From Butyrivibrio sp. (GTDB lineage: Bacteria > Bacillota > Clostridia > Lachnospirales > Lachnospiraceae): a stretch of 60,991 nucleotides of DNA. The DNA lies in contig NZ_SVFW01000022.1 of assembly GCF_015056685.1 (NCBI RefSeq), forward strand, positions 1-60,991, written 5' to 3'. Under the pieces are notes generated by a model, which saw only the letters and a program-made list of their open reading frames with translations, was not told where the DNA came from and made no database searches. The position numbers and the translations under genes are program-made. Shown here one piece after another: positions 8,279 through 16,745 of the stretch. Numbering within the stretch: position 1 is the stretch's first letter; each line of letters opens with the position of its first letter.

Positions 8279-9259
8279 ATGAGTAAAGAAGAAATAGGAA
8301 TCTTTAAACAGATTGATAAAGAAGAAATAAAAAGACAGATATACGAAATAAGAGGCAAAAAGGTGATGTTTGATAAAGACATCGCAGACTATTTTGAAGT
8401 AACCACTGGTAATTTGAACAAGGCTATGAAAAGAAATATTAAAAGATTTCCAGATAGTTTTTGTTTTCAGTTGTCTAAGGAAGAGTATTCAAGGTTCCAA
8501 AATGGAAGTTTGAAACAGGGACAAAATATTAAGTATCCTCCATATGTATATACGGAGCAAGGGGTTGCGATGCTTACATCGGCACTTCATACCGACAGAG
8601 CAATTGATGCAAGCATACAAATAATGGAAGCTTTTGTTGAAATGTCTCATTACATAAGACAGAATGAGCAGCTGCTCCCTTATCAGGAACTCCAAAGATT
8701 AGAGAATAACCAGTATCATATGGCAGAGCGTATACAGAATATCGAAGATAACATGGTTACGAAATCTGATCTTTCAGATTTTATGAAGCTTTTTGATGAT
8801 GGGTTACAGAATGAAGAAATCCTAATTCTTGATGGTGAGCCATTTAAAGCTGATATTGCGTATCAGAAGATATACGGTAAGGCAAAAAAGAGTGTTATCA
8901 TCGTTGATGATTATGTGGGACCTAAGACATTAAGACATCTTGCTGCTACAAAAACAAAAGTTACAGTCACAGTAATCAGTGATAATAAGGGTGGTAATGC
9001 CCTGAAGCTCTCGGACTACAATGACTTTTTGACAGAATATCCTGGAAGAACTATCAACTTCTTGAAATCTCTGAACCGAGCTCATGATAGATATATTGTT
9101 ATTGATAATGGCTCAAAGGATATGAAGCTCTATCACTGTGGAGCATCTAGTAAGGACGCTGGAAAACGCATAACTACCATTACAAGAATTATCGAGATGA
9201 GCACGTATAAAGCTACTATTTCACAGTTGTTGTCAAATCCTGCGTTGGTTCTGAAATAA
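8279..9259 (+). CDS. ORF6N-domain protein with PLD-like C-terminus
   Basis: The N-terminal 110 residues are an ORF6N DNA-binding domain of the phage antirepressor/KilA-N group (MFDKDIADYFEV, FPDSFCFQLSKEE, YVYTEQGVAMLTSAL). A coiled-coil linker spans about 135-165. The C-terminal 150 residues contain HDRYIVIDN and a GASSKDAG segment resembling the phospholipase D/restriction-type fold, with HxR in place of the usual HxK. AAAGGA precedes the start. The gene stands alone behind a perfect 31-bp palindrome and is probably autoregulated. A role in element control or phage conflict is inferred from the domain family. Confidence 0.8.
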   Translation: MSKEEIGIFKQIDKEEIKRQIYEIRGKKVMFDKDIADYFEVTTGNLNKAMKRNIKRFPDSFCFQLSKEEYSRFQNGSLKQGQNIKYPPYVYTEQGVAMLTSALHTDRAIDASIQIMEAFVEMSHYIRQNEQLLPYQELQRLENNQYHMAERIQNIEDNMVTKSDLSDFMKLFDDGLQNEEILILDGEPFKADIAYQKIYGKAKKSVIIVDDYVGPKTLRHLAATKTKVTVTVISDNKGGNALKLSDYNDFLTEYPGRTINFLKSLNRAHDRYIVIDNGSKDMKLYHCGASSKDAGKRITTITRIIEMSTYKATISQLLSNPALVLK

Positions 9260-9306
9260 TAGTATATTAGTGGCTTGTACTGATAAAAATATAGTCAGGA
9301 GCAGAA

Positions 9307-9447
9307 ATGCATAGAACAGAAAATGTTGAACTGACAGTGCTTTGTCTTATTACAGATGGGGCAAAGTGCTGCTTCAAAATAGATTTGGGAAGTGACTATG
9401 ATTTAACTTGCAAGGATAAATTGCCAATAGCTTTTACAATAAGATAA
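9307..9447 (+). pseudogene. Relic of a NUDIX hydrolase gene
   Basis: A 46-codon frame with a good ribosome site (AGGAG, 5 bases before ATG) encodes MHRTENVELTVLCLITDGAK, which matches the start of MutT/NUDIX hydrolases (typically ..TEYVTLTNMCMIYDG..). The similarity stops after about 22 residues and no NUDIX box follows, so the gene has been truncated. The rest of the 9448-9685 interval has no gene I can support. Confidence 0.5.
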
Positions 9448-9685
9448 ATCAAGAAAATCATGAGAATATAATGTTGCGTGCATGGGATTTAACTTGCAGT
9501 AACTTGCAGATTCTTTGAAATATGACTTTTCGGTGCCATGAGTACGCCATAATTACTTAGTTTGTAGGGCATATTTAGGAACTAATTAACTTGCGCCACG
9601 AGGAGAAGCTTTTTATGAGAAGTTTTGATTTGTAAAAAGCTGTGAGATTAACGATAAACCCAACATGGTTTTGGGAGGTGAGAAG

Positions 9686-10249
9686 ATGTCTGAAATAATG
9701 ACAAAGAGAGCTTTGGAACAGGCACTTAAGAGCGTATTAAAGACCAAAAATCTAAAAAAGGTGACAATCCAAGACATCGCTGATGAATGTGGAATTAACA
9801 GAAATACCTTTTATTATCACTTTAAGGACATATATGATCTGGTTGAGTGGATATGTATTGAGGATGGTAAAAAGGCTCTTTCGCAATACAGACAGTATGA
9901 TAACTGGGAAAATGGAACTATCGGATTGCTTAATATGATGCTGGAAAACAAGGCATTCGTGGAAAATGTATATAGAAACGTGGGACGTGAGCGCATTGAA
10001 TCGTTTCTTTTTCCACAGATAAAGCAGGTTATAGCTTCTATTGTCTACGAGGAGGCGGAAGGAATCAGTGTTACTGATGAAGAAAAGGAGTTTGCTGCTG
10101 AAATGTATCAGTATATATTTGTCGGTGTTATATTGCGCTGGATTCATGAAGGGATGAAGGACAATCCTGACGAACTGGTAGGAAAGCTTGCTGTGGCACT
10201 TAACGGAAGTATGAAACTCTGCCTTAAGAATATTGCAAATGCACATTAA
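9686..10249 (+). CDS. TetR-family transcriptional regulator
   Basis: This 187-residue regulator has an N-terminal helix-turn-helix of the TetR type (KKVTIQDIADECGINRNTFYYHFKDIYDLVEW, about residues 28-60), followed by a helical ligand-binding domain. The start at 9686 is preceded by GGAGG with a 7-base gap. It heads the lipid block of segment A (TVP38, PAP2, oleate hydratase, radical SAM, cardiolipin synthase, acyl-CoA dehydrogenase). A fatty-acid or membrane-stress ligand is a reasonable guess from context only. A terminator follows it. Confidence 0.85.
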   Translation: MSEIMTKRALEQALKSVLKTKNLKKVTIQDIADECGINRNTFYYHFKDIYDLVEWICIEDGKKALSQYRQYDNWENGTIGLLNMMLENKAFVENVYRNVGRERIESFLFPQIKQVIASIVYEEAEGISVTDEEKEFAAEMYQYIFVGVILRWIHEGMKDNPDELVGKLAVALNGSMKLCLKNIANAH

Positions 10250-10288
10250 ACAAACTGAGGAATTTGCCCAGTTTTTGAACAGTTATGC

Positions 10289-10322
10289 GGCGATGGTGAA
10301 TATTTCATCATCGCCATCTTTT
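10289..10322 (+). terminator. Terminator after TetR gene
   Basis: An 11-bp stem (GGCGATGGTGA pairing with TCATCATCGCC, one G-T pair) with a short AT loop is followed by ATCTTTTT. It isolates tetR from the lipid genes, which therefore need their own promoter in the following 100 bases. Confidence 0.8.
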
Positions 10323-10395
10323 TGTCTATTGTTAACCCTTTTTTTCCGGATTAAGATTTGCGTAAGCAGGTAAATAAAAATATCAAGCAGCGTAA

Positions 10396-10452
10396 ATGTA
10401 TTATTTAAGTGATGATCATGAGCCTTTGATGCCTAATACCGACAGATTATGA
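10396..10452 (+). pseudogene. Duplicated 5' relic of the oleate hydratase gene
   Basis: An 18-codon frame (MYYLSDDHEPLMPNTDRL) and its upstream 20 bases (AATAAAAATATCAAGCAG) closely resemble the start of the oleate hydratase gene and its leader (AATAAAAATATCAAACAGG, then MYYSSGNYEAFARP). Its stop codon overlaps the TVP38 start as ATGA, so it may now act as a translated leader that couples to TVP38, which has no clear ribosome site of its own. Confidence 0.6.
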
Positions 10453-11108
10453 TTGACAAAGAATTTATAAAAAAAGCGGTGCGAGCGTTTCCTCTTATTA
10501 CATGTCTGATATTTACAATCATAGCAGTTTGGAAGAGAGATGAATTGAGTGTTCTGAATATTTGTCGACTTGTCACTGAAAATGCGGCATTATCAGCCTT
10601 TATTCTGCTTCTGTTATATGCGTTAAAGAGTCTAAGTGTTGCGTTCCCTATTGCTGCACTTGAAGTAGTGACCGGTATAGTGTTTCCGTTACCGATCGCA
10701 CTGTTACTCAATTTCATTGGGATAGTTATTGTTCTGACAATTCCGTATTATATAGGGAGGTTTTCAGGGCATGATCTGGCAGATCAGATCATCGTACGAA
10801 ATAAATGGCTTGGACGGATAAACGAATATCAATCTAAGAACGCCTTTTTTGTTTCTTTTCTATTGAGGGTTGTAGCGATACTTCCTGGCGATATTGTAAG
10901 CATGTATCTGGGGGCCTCGGGAATACGGTTTCCTCAATTTCTGGCAGGATGTTTTTTGGGAGCACTCCCGAGAATGATAGCATTCACAATAGCAGGAGCC
11001 AGCATTATGAATCCAAATTCTCCCGTATTCATTATCTCTGCTGTGTTATCTGTTTTGCTTGCAGTGATCTCATTTGTGATTCATTATCATGTGAACAGAC
11101 CGCAATAG
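10449..11108 (+). CDS. TVP38/TMEM64 (DedA-related) membrane protein
   Basis: This 219-residue integral membrane protein has about five to six hydrophobic segments and the family's hallmark region (FPIAALEVVTGIVFPLPIA, then YYIGRFSGHD and RVVAILPGDIVSMYLGASGI). TVP38/DedA proteins are linked to lipid flipping and membrane homeostasis; the substrate is unknown here. There is no strong ribosome site before the ATG, but the start overlaps the stop of a short upstream frame (ATGA), suggesting coupled translation. It is the first full gene of the lipid block. Confidence 0.82.
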   Translation: MIDKEFIKKAVRAFPLITCLIFTIIAVWKRDELSVLNICRLVTENAALSAFILLLLYALKSLSVAFPIAALEVVTGIVFPLPIALLLNFIGIVIVLTIPYYIGRFSGHDLADQIIVRNKWLGRINEYQSKNAFFVSFLLRVVAILPGDIVSMYLGASGIRFPQFLAGCFLGALPRMIAFTIAGASIMNPNSPVFIISAVLSVLLAVISFVIHYHVNRPQ

Positions 11109-11128
11109 AGAGTCAGAGAGGGGATTAA

Positions 11129-11746
11129 GTGGGTATGGTGACAAATACAGAAGCAAAAACATATGTAAGTTTAGTTGCAAAGATAGTTCGTATCATAACC
11201 ATTCCACCGTTCATGATTTTAGTACTCCTTATCGTACTTTACTTTTCGGAAAAAGAGTCATTTGCTGGTAGATACGATATGATCATCGCAGTTATTGGGC
11301 TTGTGTTAATACCACTTGCTGCATATCCGGTTCACAGAATTATTCCTGTATTATTTAACGGAGGGAGAAAGAAGCAGCGAAAGCTTGCCTTCATATTCAG
11401 TCTTGTGGGATATGTAATATGTTTTGCTTATGCGCTCTCTCACGGAACAGTCAGAATAAAGCAGATATTTTTTACATATTTCATAACTGTAGTCATGCTC
11501 ACCATATTTAACAGATTGCTGGGGATAAGAGCTAGCGGTCATGCAGCCAGTTCCATAGCTCCCTGTTTTTTTGCTTTTTCTTTTGGGTATGTATTTGTCG
11601 GAATTATTTTTGCAATTCTTCTTTGCATAAGCGTGTGGGCATCCCTGCACATGAAACGACACAAGCCTGTGGATATAGTGATGGGAGTGGTGTCCTTTTT
11701 AATTTCATATGCTTTGGCGCTTGTTAATACAAGGCTTTTGATATGA
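11129..11746 (+). CDS. PAP2-like membrane phosphatase
   Basis: This 205-residue membrane protein has about six hydrophobic helices. Two parts of the PAP2 lipid phosphatase signature are visible: RASGHAASS (the SGH motif, about residue 132) and KRHKPVDIVMG (His-x3-Asp, about residue 180). The first motif (K-x6-RP) is not clear, so activity is uncertain. A GTG at 11129 follows GAGAGGGG; an ATG 6 bases later is the alternative. It may dephosphorylate phosphatidate or isoprenyl phosphates alongside the cardiolipin synthase of the same block. Confidence 0.65.
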   Translation: MGMVTNTEAKTYVSLVAKIVRIITIPPFMILVLLIVLYFSEKESFAGRYDMIIAVIGLVLIPLAAYPVHRIIPVLFNGGRKKQRKLAFIFSLVGYVICFAYALSHGTVRIKQIFFTYFITVVMLTIFNRLLGIRASGHAASSIAPCFFAFSFGYVFVGIIFAILLCISVWASLHMKRHKPVDIVMGVVSFLISYALALVNTRLLI

Positions 11747-11811
11747 TATTTGAAAATATGAAAAGCACATTAGGTGAATAAAAATATCAAACAGGAAAGA
11801 GAGGTTCTCAA

Positions 11812-13725
11812 ATGTATTATTCAAGTGGTAACTATGAGGCTTTTGCAAGACCAAGAAAGCCAATAAATGTTGAAGAAAAATCTGCGTACATTATCGGATC
11901 AGGACTTGCTGCCCTATCTGCTGCTTGCTTTCTTGTGAGGGATGGGCAGATGGATGGCAAACATATCCATATTTTAGAAAAGGATCCTGTTGCCGGCGGA
12001 GCATGTGATGGTATGTATATCAATGATATTGGATATGTGATGCGTGGTGGAAGGGAAATGGATAATCACTTTGAGTGCATGTGGGATCTGTTCAGATCAA
12101 TTCCCTCGATAGAAACAGAAGGAGCCAGTGTGCTTGATGAATATTACTGGCTAAACAAAGATGATCCTAACTATTCCCTTTGCAGAGCTACGGAGAACAG
12201 AGGAAAGGATGCTCATACTGATAAGAAATTTGGACTATCAGACAAGGGAGCTTCACAGCTCATGAAGTTGTATCTGACTCCTGATGAGGATCTGTACAAT
12301 AAGAAGATAACGGATGTTTTTGATGACGAAGTACTTGACTCAAATTTCTGGATGTACTGGAGAACCATGTTTGCTTTTGAAAACTGGCATAGTGCATTGG
12401 AAATGAAGCTGTATATGCACAGATTTGTTCATCATATAGGAGGGCTTCCTGATTTCACAGCACTTCGTTTTACAAGATACAACCAATATGAATCAATGAT
12501 CCTTCCCATGGTGAGGTATCTGGAAAGCTTTGATGTACAGTTTCATTTTGGAACAAAGGTAAACAATGTAATCTTTGAGAAAAACGGCGAGAAGAAAACA
12601 GCCACGCAGATAGAGATAACTGTGAATGGTAAGAACGATGTGATAGGACTGACTGAAAACGACCTTGTATTTATAACAAATGGAGGGTGTGTTGAGAACT
12701 CAACAATTGGAAGCCAGAATGAGCCTGCAAAGTTCAACAAAGAAATAAAGCCTGGTGGTGGCTGGGACATGTGGAAAAAGATTGCGGCCCAGGATGCTTC
12801 ATTTGGCAAACCTGATAAATTCTGCCACGAACCTGAACTGACAAACTGGATGAGTGCAACAGTAACAACTCTGGACGATAAGGTTATTCCTTACATAAAG
12901 AAAATATGTAAAAGAGATCCTTTCTCAGGCGGAGTTGTAACAGGCGGAATAGTGACCTGCAGAGACTCTTCATGGCTTCTTAGCTGGACTATCAACAGGC
13001 AGCCACAGTTCAGAAACCAGCCTAAGGATCAGTGCCTTGTCTGGGTATACAGTCTGTTTACAGACAGACCTGGTGATTATGTGAAAAAGCCAATGAGAAG
13101 CTGCACAGGTAAAGAGATATGCATGGAGTGGTTGTATCATCTTGGAGTTCCTGAGAACGAAATCAAGGAACTTGCGGAGAAGAGCTGTAATACAGTGCCT
13201 GTAATGATGCCCTATGTAACGGCATTCTTTATGCCAAGACAGGCTGGAGACAGACCTGATGTCGTTCCGAAGGGAGCCGTCAACTTCGCATTTCTGGGAC
13301 AGTTTGCAGAGACAAAGAGAGATACGATTTTTACTACGGAATACTCCATAAGAACAGGAATGGAGGCAGTATATACGCTTCTTGATATAGAAAGAGCTGT
13401 TCCGGAAGTATGGGGAAGCACATATGACATCAGAGACCTGCTTAAGGCTACCGTAGCACTAAGAGACGGAAAAGCTATAAATGATGGCAGTCTTGGACCT
13501 GTCGCTGACGTGGCAATAGCAGCAGTGTTGTCAAAGATTCATGGGACAGAAATTGAAAAACTTCTAAGACGCTATGGCGTGACAGACCCTTCAAAGCAGC
13601 AAAATCCGGTTATAAAGAGCATAGATAAAGCAAAAGAGAATAAGTCAAAGGTCGGAGCCATAGCAGGAGGGGCAGCAGCTCTTGTGATTACAGGGAAAAT
13701 CATTAAAAGAATCAAGGGTAGATAA
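11812..13725 (+). CDS. ohyA: Oleate hydratase (myosin-cross-reactive antigen family)
   Basis: This 637-residue FAD enzyme adds water to the cis-9 double bond of oleate and similar unsaturated fatty acids to form 10-hydroxy acids. An FAD/Rossmann motif lies at about 26-41 (AYIIGSGLAALSAACF) followed by EKDPVAGGACDG and the conserved YVMRGGREMDNHFECMWD segment. The length fits the family (about 560-590) plus a C-terminal extension rich in Lys and Gly with a hydrophobic stretch (GAIAGGAAALVITGK) that may associate with the membrane. It is cargo of segment A, within a lipid block. In rumen butyrivibrios unsaturated fatty acids are toxic, so detoxification is a plausible role. Confidence 0.92.
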   Translation: MYYSSGNYEAFARPRKPINVEEKSAYIIGSGLAALSAACFLVRDGQMDGKHIHILEKDPVAGGACDGMYINDIGYVMRGGREMDNHFECMWDLFRSIPSIETEGASVLDEYYWLNKDDPNYSLCRATENRGKDAHTDKKFGLSDKGASQLMKLYLTPDEDLYNKKITDVFDDEVLDSNFWMYWRTMFAFENWHSALEMKLYMHRFVHHIGGLPDFTALRFTRYNQYESMILPMVRYLESFDVQFHFGTKVNNVIFEKNGEKKTATQIEITVNGKNDVIGLTENDLVFITNGGCVENSTIGSQNEPAKFNKEIKPGGGWDMWKKIAAQDASFGKPDKFCHEPELTNWMSATVTTLDDKVIPYIKKICKRDPFSGGVVTGGIVTCRDSSWLLSWTINRQPQFRNQPKDQCLVWVYSLFTDRPGDYVKKPMRSCTGKEICMEWLYHLGVPENEIKELAEKSCNTVPVMMPYVTAFFMPRQAGDRPDVVPKGAVNFAFLGQFAETKRDTIFTTEYSIRTGMEAVYTLLDIERAVPEVWGSTYDIRDLLKATVALRDGKAINDGSLGPVADVAIAAVLSKIHGTEIEKLLRRYGVTDPSKQQNPVIKSIDKAKENKSKVGAIAGGAAALVITGKIIKRIKGR

Positions 13726-13758
13726 TACTGAAAGTTTTAATAGAAAGGAAAAAATAAA

Positions 13759-15144
13759 ATGGGTATCGTTATAAAGCATTCTGCAGAGAGACTTGCGTTT
13801 GAAGGAGCATTTGATGCAGCTGTACATAGGCTGGACAGAGATCCCAATGAGGGATATCTGAAGATTATTGACCTTATTCAAAGGGTTCTTGGAGATGCAT
13901 GGCCGGATTATGCATATGACAATCTAAGAGAAGCATTCTCGGGGGATGGAAAATGGAAGCTGTTTTTTGACAACCTACTCCAAACTGCTGACAGGGAGTA
14001 TCTCAGAGGATTGTTTATGGCATTTGGTTTTGAAGGAGCTTTTTGCGGATTTCACAGGACCAAAGAAGTGGGGAAAAAGCTTGGAGTACATGTTCCATGG
14101 GTAATCCTTTTTGATCCTACCAGTGCTTGCAATCTTCACTGCACCGGATGTTGGGCGGCTGAATATGAAAAACAGTGTAATCTGTCCTTTGAGGATATGG
14201 ACAGACTGGTCAGCGAAGGCAAAGAGCTTGGGATTCATGCATACGTGATGACCGGTGGGGAGCCTCTTGTGAGGAAAAATGATATTGTACGCCTTGCAGA
14301 AAAGCACGATGATTGTGGATTCATGATCTTTACAAATGGAACCCTGGTTGATCAGAAGTTCTGTGAAGATATAAAGAGAGTTAAGAACATAGTGCTTTCA
14401 CTCAGCATCGAGGGGGATGAGAAGGCAACGGATTCCAGACGTGGTGAGGGGACATTCAGGAAGATAATGAACGCTATGGATCTTCTGAGGAGCAACGGAC
14501 TTGTATACGGAACATCTATCTGCTATACAGCATACAATTGCATGGCAGTTACTTCAGACCAGTTCTACGACTTCCTGATTGATAAAGGGGTGGCTTTCTC
14601 ATGGTATTTCCATTACATGCCTGTCGGAATGGATGCTTCAGAAGAACTGATCCCTTCTCCCGAGCAGAGAGCTTATATGTATCGCAGAATACGGGAAATC
14701 AGGGCATTTAAAGGCGGCAAGCCAATTTTTTGCATGGATTTCCAAAATGATGGAGAGTTTGTTGGAGGATGCATCGCAGGAGGTAAGTACTATTGCCATG
14801 TTAATCCAAATGGTGATGTTGAACCTTGTGTATTTATCCATTATTCCGGAGCGAATATACACGACATGACTTTAGTAGAATGTCTTAAGCAGCCACTTTT
14901 CAGGGCATATCAAAAGGGACAGCCTTTTAATGACAATCCTCTAAGACCTTGTCCGATGCTGGAAAATCCTGAGAAATTAAGGGCAATCATAGAAGAAACA
15001 GGAGCAAAGAGCACTGATATGATCAGCCCTGAGAGCTGTGAACATCTATGCGCAAAATGTGACAGATATGCAGAACACTGGACCCCTGTTGCAGAGAAGC
15101 TTGCTGGAACTAATAAAAGGAAGAGTAGTGAAAAGACTGCTTGA
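13759..15144 (+). CDS. Radical SAM/SPASM-domain enzyme
   Basis: The 461-residue protein has the radical SAM cluster motif CNLHCTGC with Cys124, Cys128 and Cys131, the GGEP motif (VMTGGEPLVRKND), and a Cys-rich C-terminal SPASM-like region (GGCIAGGKYYCHVNPNGDVEPC ending ESCEHLCAKC). SPASM enzymes modify peptides or other substrates using an extra iron-sulfur cluster. The first 110 residues are an unassigned domain. It lies 33 bases after the oleate hydratase gene and before cardiolipin synthase, so a lipid-related substrate is conceivable; no precursor peptide gene is seen beside it. Confidence 0.85.
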   Translation: MGIVIKHSAERLAFEGAFDAAVHRLDRDPNEGYLKIIDLIQRVLGDAWPDYAYDNLREAFSGDGKWKLFFDNLLQTADREYLRGLFMAFGFEGAFCGFHRTKEVGKKLGVHVPWVILFDPTSACNLHCTGCWAAEYEKQCNLSFEDMDRLVSEGKELGIHAYVMTGGEPLVRKNDIVRLAEKHDDCGFMIFTNGTLVDQKFCEDIKRVKNIVLSLSIEGDEKATDSRRGEGTFRKIMNAMDLLRSNGLVYGTSICYTAYNCMAVTSDQFYDFLIDKGVAFSWYFHYMPVGMDASEELIPSPEQRAYMYRRIREIRAFKGGKPIFCMDFQNDGEFVGGCIAGGKYYCHVNPNGDVEPCVFIHYSGANIHDMTLVECLKQPLFRAYQKGQPFNDNPLRPCPMLENPEKLRAIIEETGAKSTDMISPESCEHLCAKCDRYAEHWTPVAEKLAGTNKRKSSEKTA

Positions 15145-15159
15145 GATAACGGTGTGCGG

Positions 15160-16725
15160 ATGAAGAAAGAGAAATATAAGGGACTGCTGCAGCGCATCAA
15201 TACCAAACTTGGAATATTAAAGTGTGTCATATACGCACTTTTGTTGATAGCACAGGTTTGGTACATAGTCTTAACTGTGCTTAGACTCCAAACGAGATCT
15301 CCCTGGGTTCTTACAATAACTCCCTATGTTGCTGTAGCAGTCTCCTTATATATATACTCCAGGCAATCAAATTCTTCGTTCAGGATAATGTGGATACTTC
15401 TTATAAGCGCATTCCCAATTCTGGGAGTGTGTTTATATCTGCTGGCAGGAAGGCAATCCGCAACTAAAAGAATAGGTGAAAGGTTTAATGAGTCAGAGGA
15501 AAAGAATTTAGAGTATCTTCCCGAGGACAGAGCTGCTTTGGAAAAGTTTCAGGCGGAAAATAAAGACCATTATGGCCAGGCATATTATCTTTCACATTAT
15601 GCAAGAGCTCCACTGTATGATGATTCCCGAGTGATATACATTAATGATGCGCTTTTGGGTTATAAACAGCAGGTTGAAGATGCTGGGAATGCAAAACGCT
15701 TTATATTTCTTGAATATCTCCAGATAGAAAACGATGAATGCTTTGCAGAACTTAAGTCAGTACTGATACAAAAAGCTTCTGAGGGTGTATGCATAAGAAT
15801 TATTTATGATGATATTGGCAGCATAGCCTTTTTAAATAAGCGTTTTATGCTGGATATGAAGAAATATGGAATAGAATGCAGGGTATTTAATCCGCTTGCG
15901 CCAGTATTCAAAGTTTTTATGAATAACAGGGATCATAGAAAAATAATGGTGGTGGATGGCAATATAGGATATTCCGGAGGATACAATATCACAAGAGAAT
16001 ACTTTCATTTAACGGAGCCTTTTGGGCATTGGAAAGATACAGCTGTGAGAATAACAGGTGAAGCAGTGGATTCGCTCACAGCATTCTTTTTATCGATGTG
16101 GGATACCATTGGAGCGGAAGAGGTTAATCCCTCATGGTTCTTTCTGCCGGTACATTCAAAAGACAGCTCGATTCAAAATATGTACATACAGCCTTATGCT
16201 GATGATCCGCTGGATGATGAGAGGGTTGGATTCGAAGTCTACATGAATATTCTTCGTGGAGCTAAAGAATATGTTTATTTTAGTACGCCATATTTGGTTA
16301 TTACAGATGAATTTAAGGAAGAACTTGTTTCAGCTAAAAAAAGAGGCGTCGATGTAAGAATTATAATTCCCGGGATACCTGATAAAAGGCTCATATATCA
16401 TGTGACCAGGTCCTATGCCAGAGAACTTGTTTTGGCAGGAGTATCGGTCTACAGGTACAATATTGGCTTTAACCACGCAAAGATGTGTTTGTGTGATGAT
16501 TTTGTAACAGTAGTTTCATCAGTCAATCTGGACTACAGGAGTCTTTACCATCATTTTGAAAATGGAACGGTTATTTATGATGGTATGTTTGCAAAAACAG
16601 TTTCAGATGACTTCGATGATATGTTTTCTGCTTCAAGTAATATCACAAAGGATGATTTAAGAAAAACAGGTCTTATGGAGAGCGCATTAGAGGCATTTTG
16701 GAGGCTGTTTGCTCCTCTTTTATAA
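15160..16725 (+). CDS. cls: Cardiolipin synthase
   Basis: This 521-residue membrane enzyme joins two phosphatidylglycerol molecules to form cardiolipin. Two N-terminal transmembrane segments (about 15-65) are followed by two phospholipase D domains with HKD motifs HRKIMVVDG and HAKMCLCDD. Length and order match bacterial ClsA-type enzymes. The start is uncertain (GTG 15154 or ATG 15160; ATG chosen). It is part of the lipid cargo of segment A and supports a membrane-remodelling role for the block. Confidence 0.92.
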   Translation: MKKEKYKGLLQRINTKLGILKCVIYALLLIAQVWYIVLTVLRLQTRSPWVLTITPYVAVAVSLYIYSRQSNSSFRIMWILLISAFPILGVCLYLLAGRQSATKRIGERFNESEEKNLEYLPEDRAALEKFQAENKDHYGQAYYLSHYARAPLYDDSRVIYINDALLGYKQQVEDAGNAKRFIFLEYLQIENDECFAELKSVLIQKASEGVCIRIIYDDIGSIAFLNKRFMLDMKKYGIECRVFNPLAPVFKVFMNNRDHRKIMVVDGNIGYSGGYNITREYFHLTEPFGHWKDTAVRITGEAVDSLTAFFLSMWDTIGAEEVNPSWFFLPVHSKDSSIQNMYIQPYADDPLDDERVGFEVYMNILRGAKEYVYFSTPYLVITDEFKEELVSAKKRGVDVRIIIPGIPDKRLIYHVTRSYARELVLAGVSVYRYNIGFNHAKMCLCDDFVTVVSSVNLDYRSLYHHFENGTVIYDGMFAKTVSDDFDDMFSASSNITKDDLRKTGLMESALEAFWRLFAPLL

Positions 16726-16745
16726 AACAGAACGGAGGAAATACA

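Noticed and set aside
13975..14307. Reverse-strand frames over the oleate hydratase, radical SAM and other large genes
   Set aside because: They have no ribosome sites, atypical composition and overlap well-supported genes in full; they are antisense shadows.
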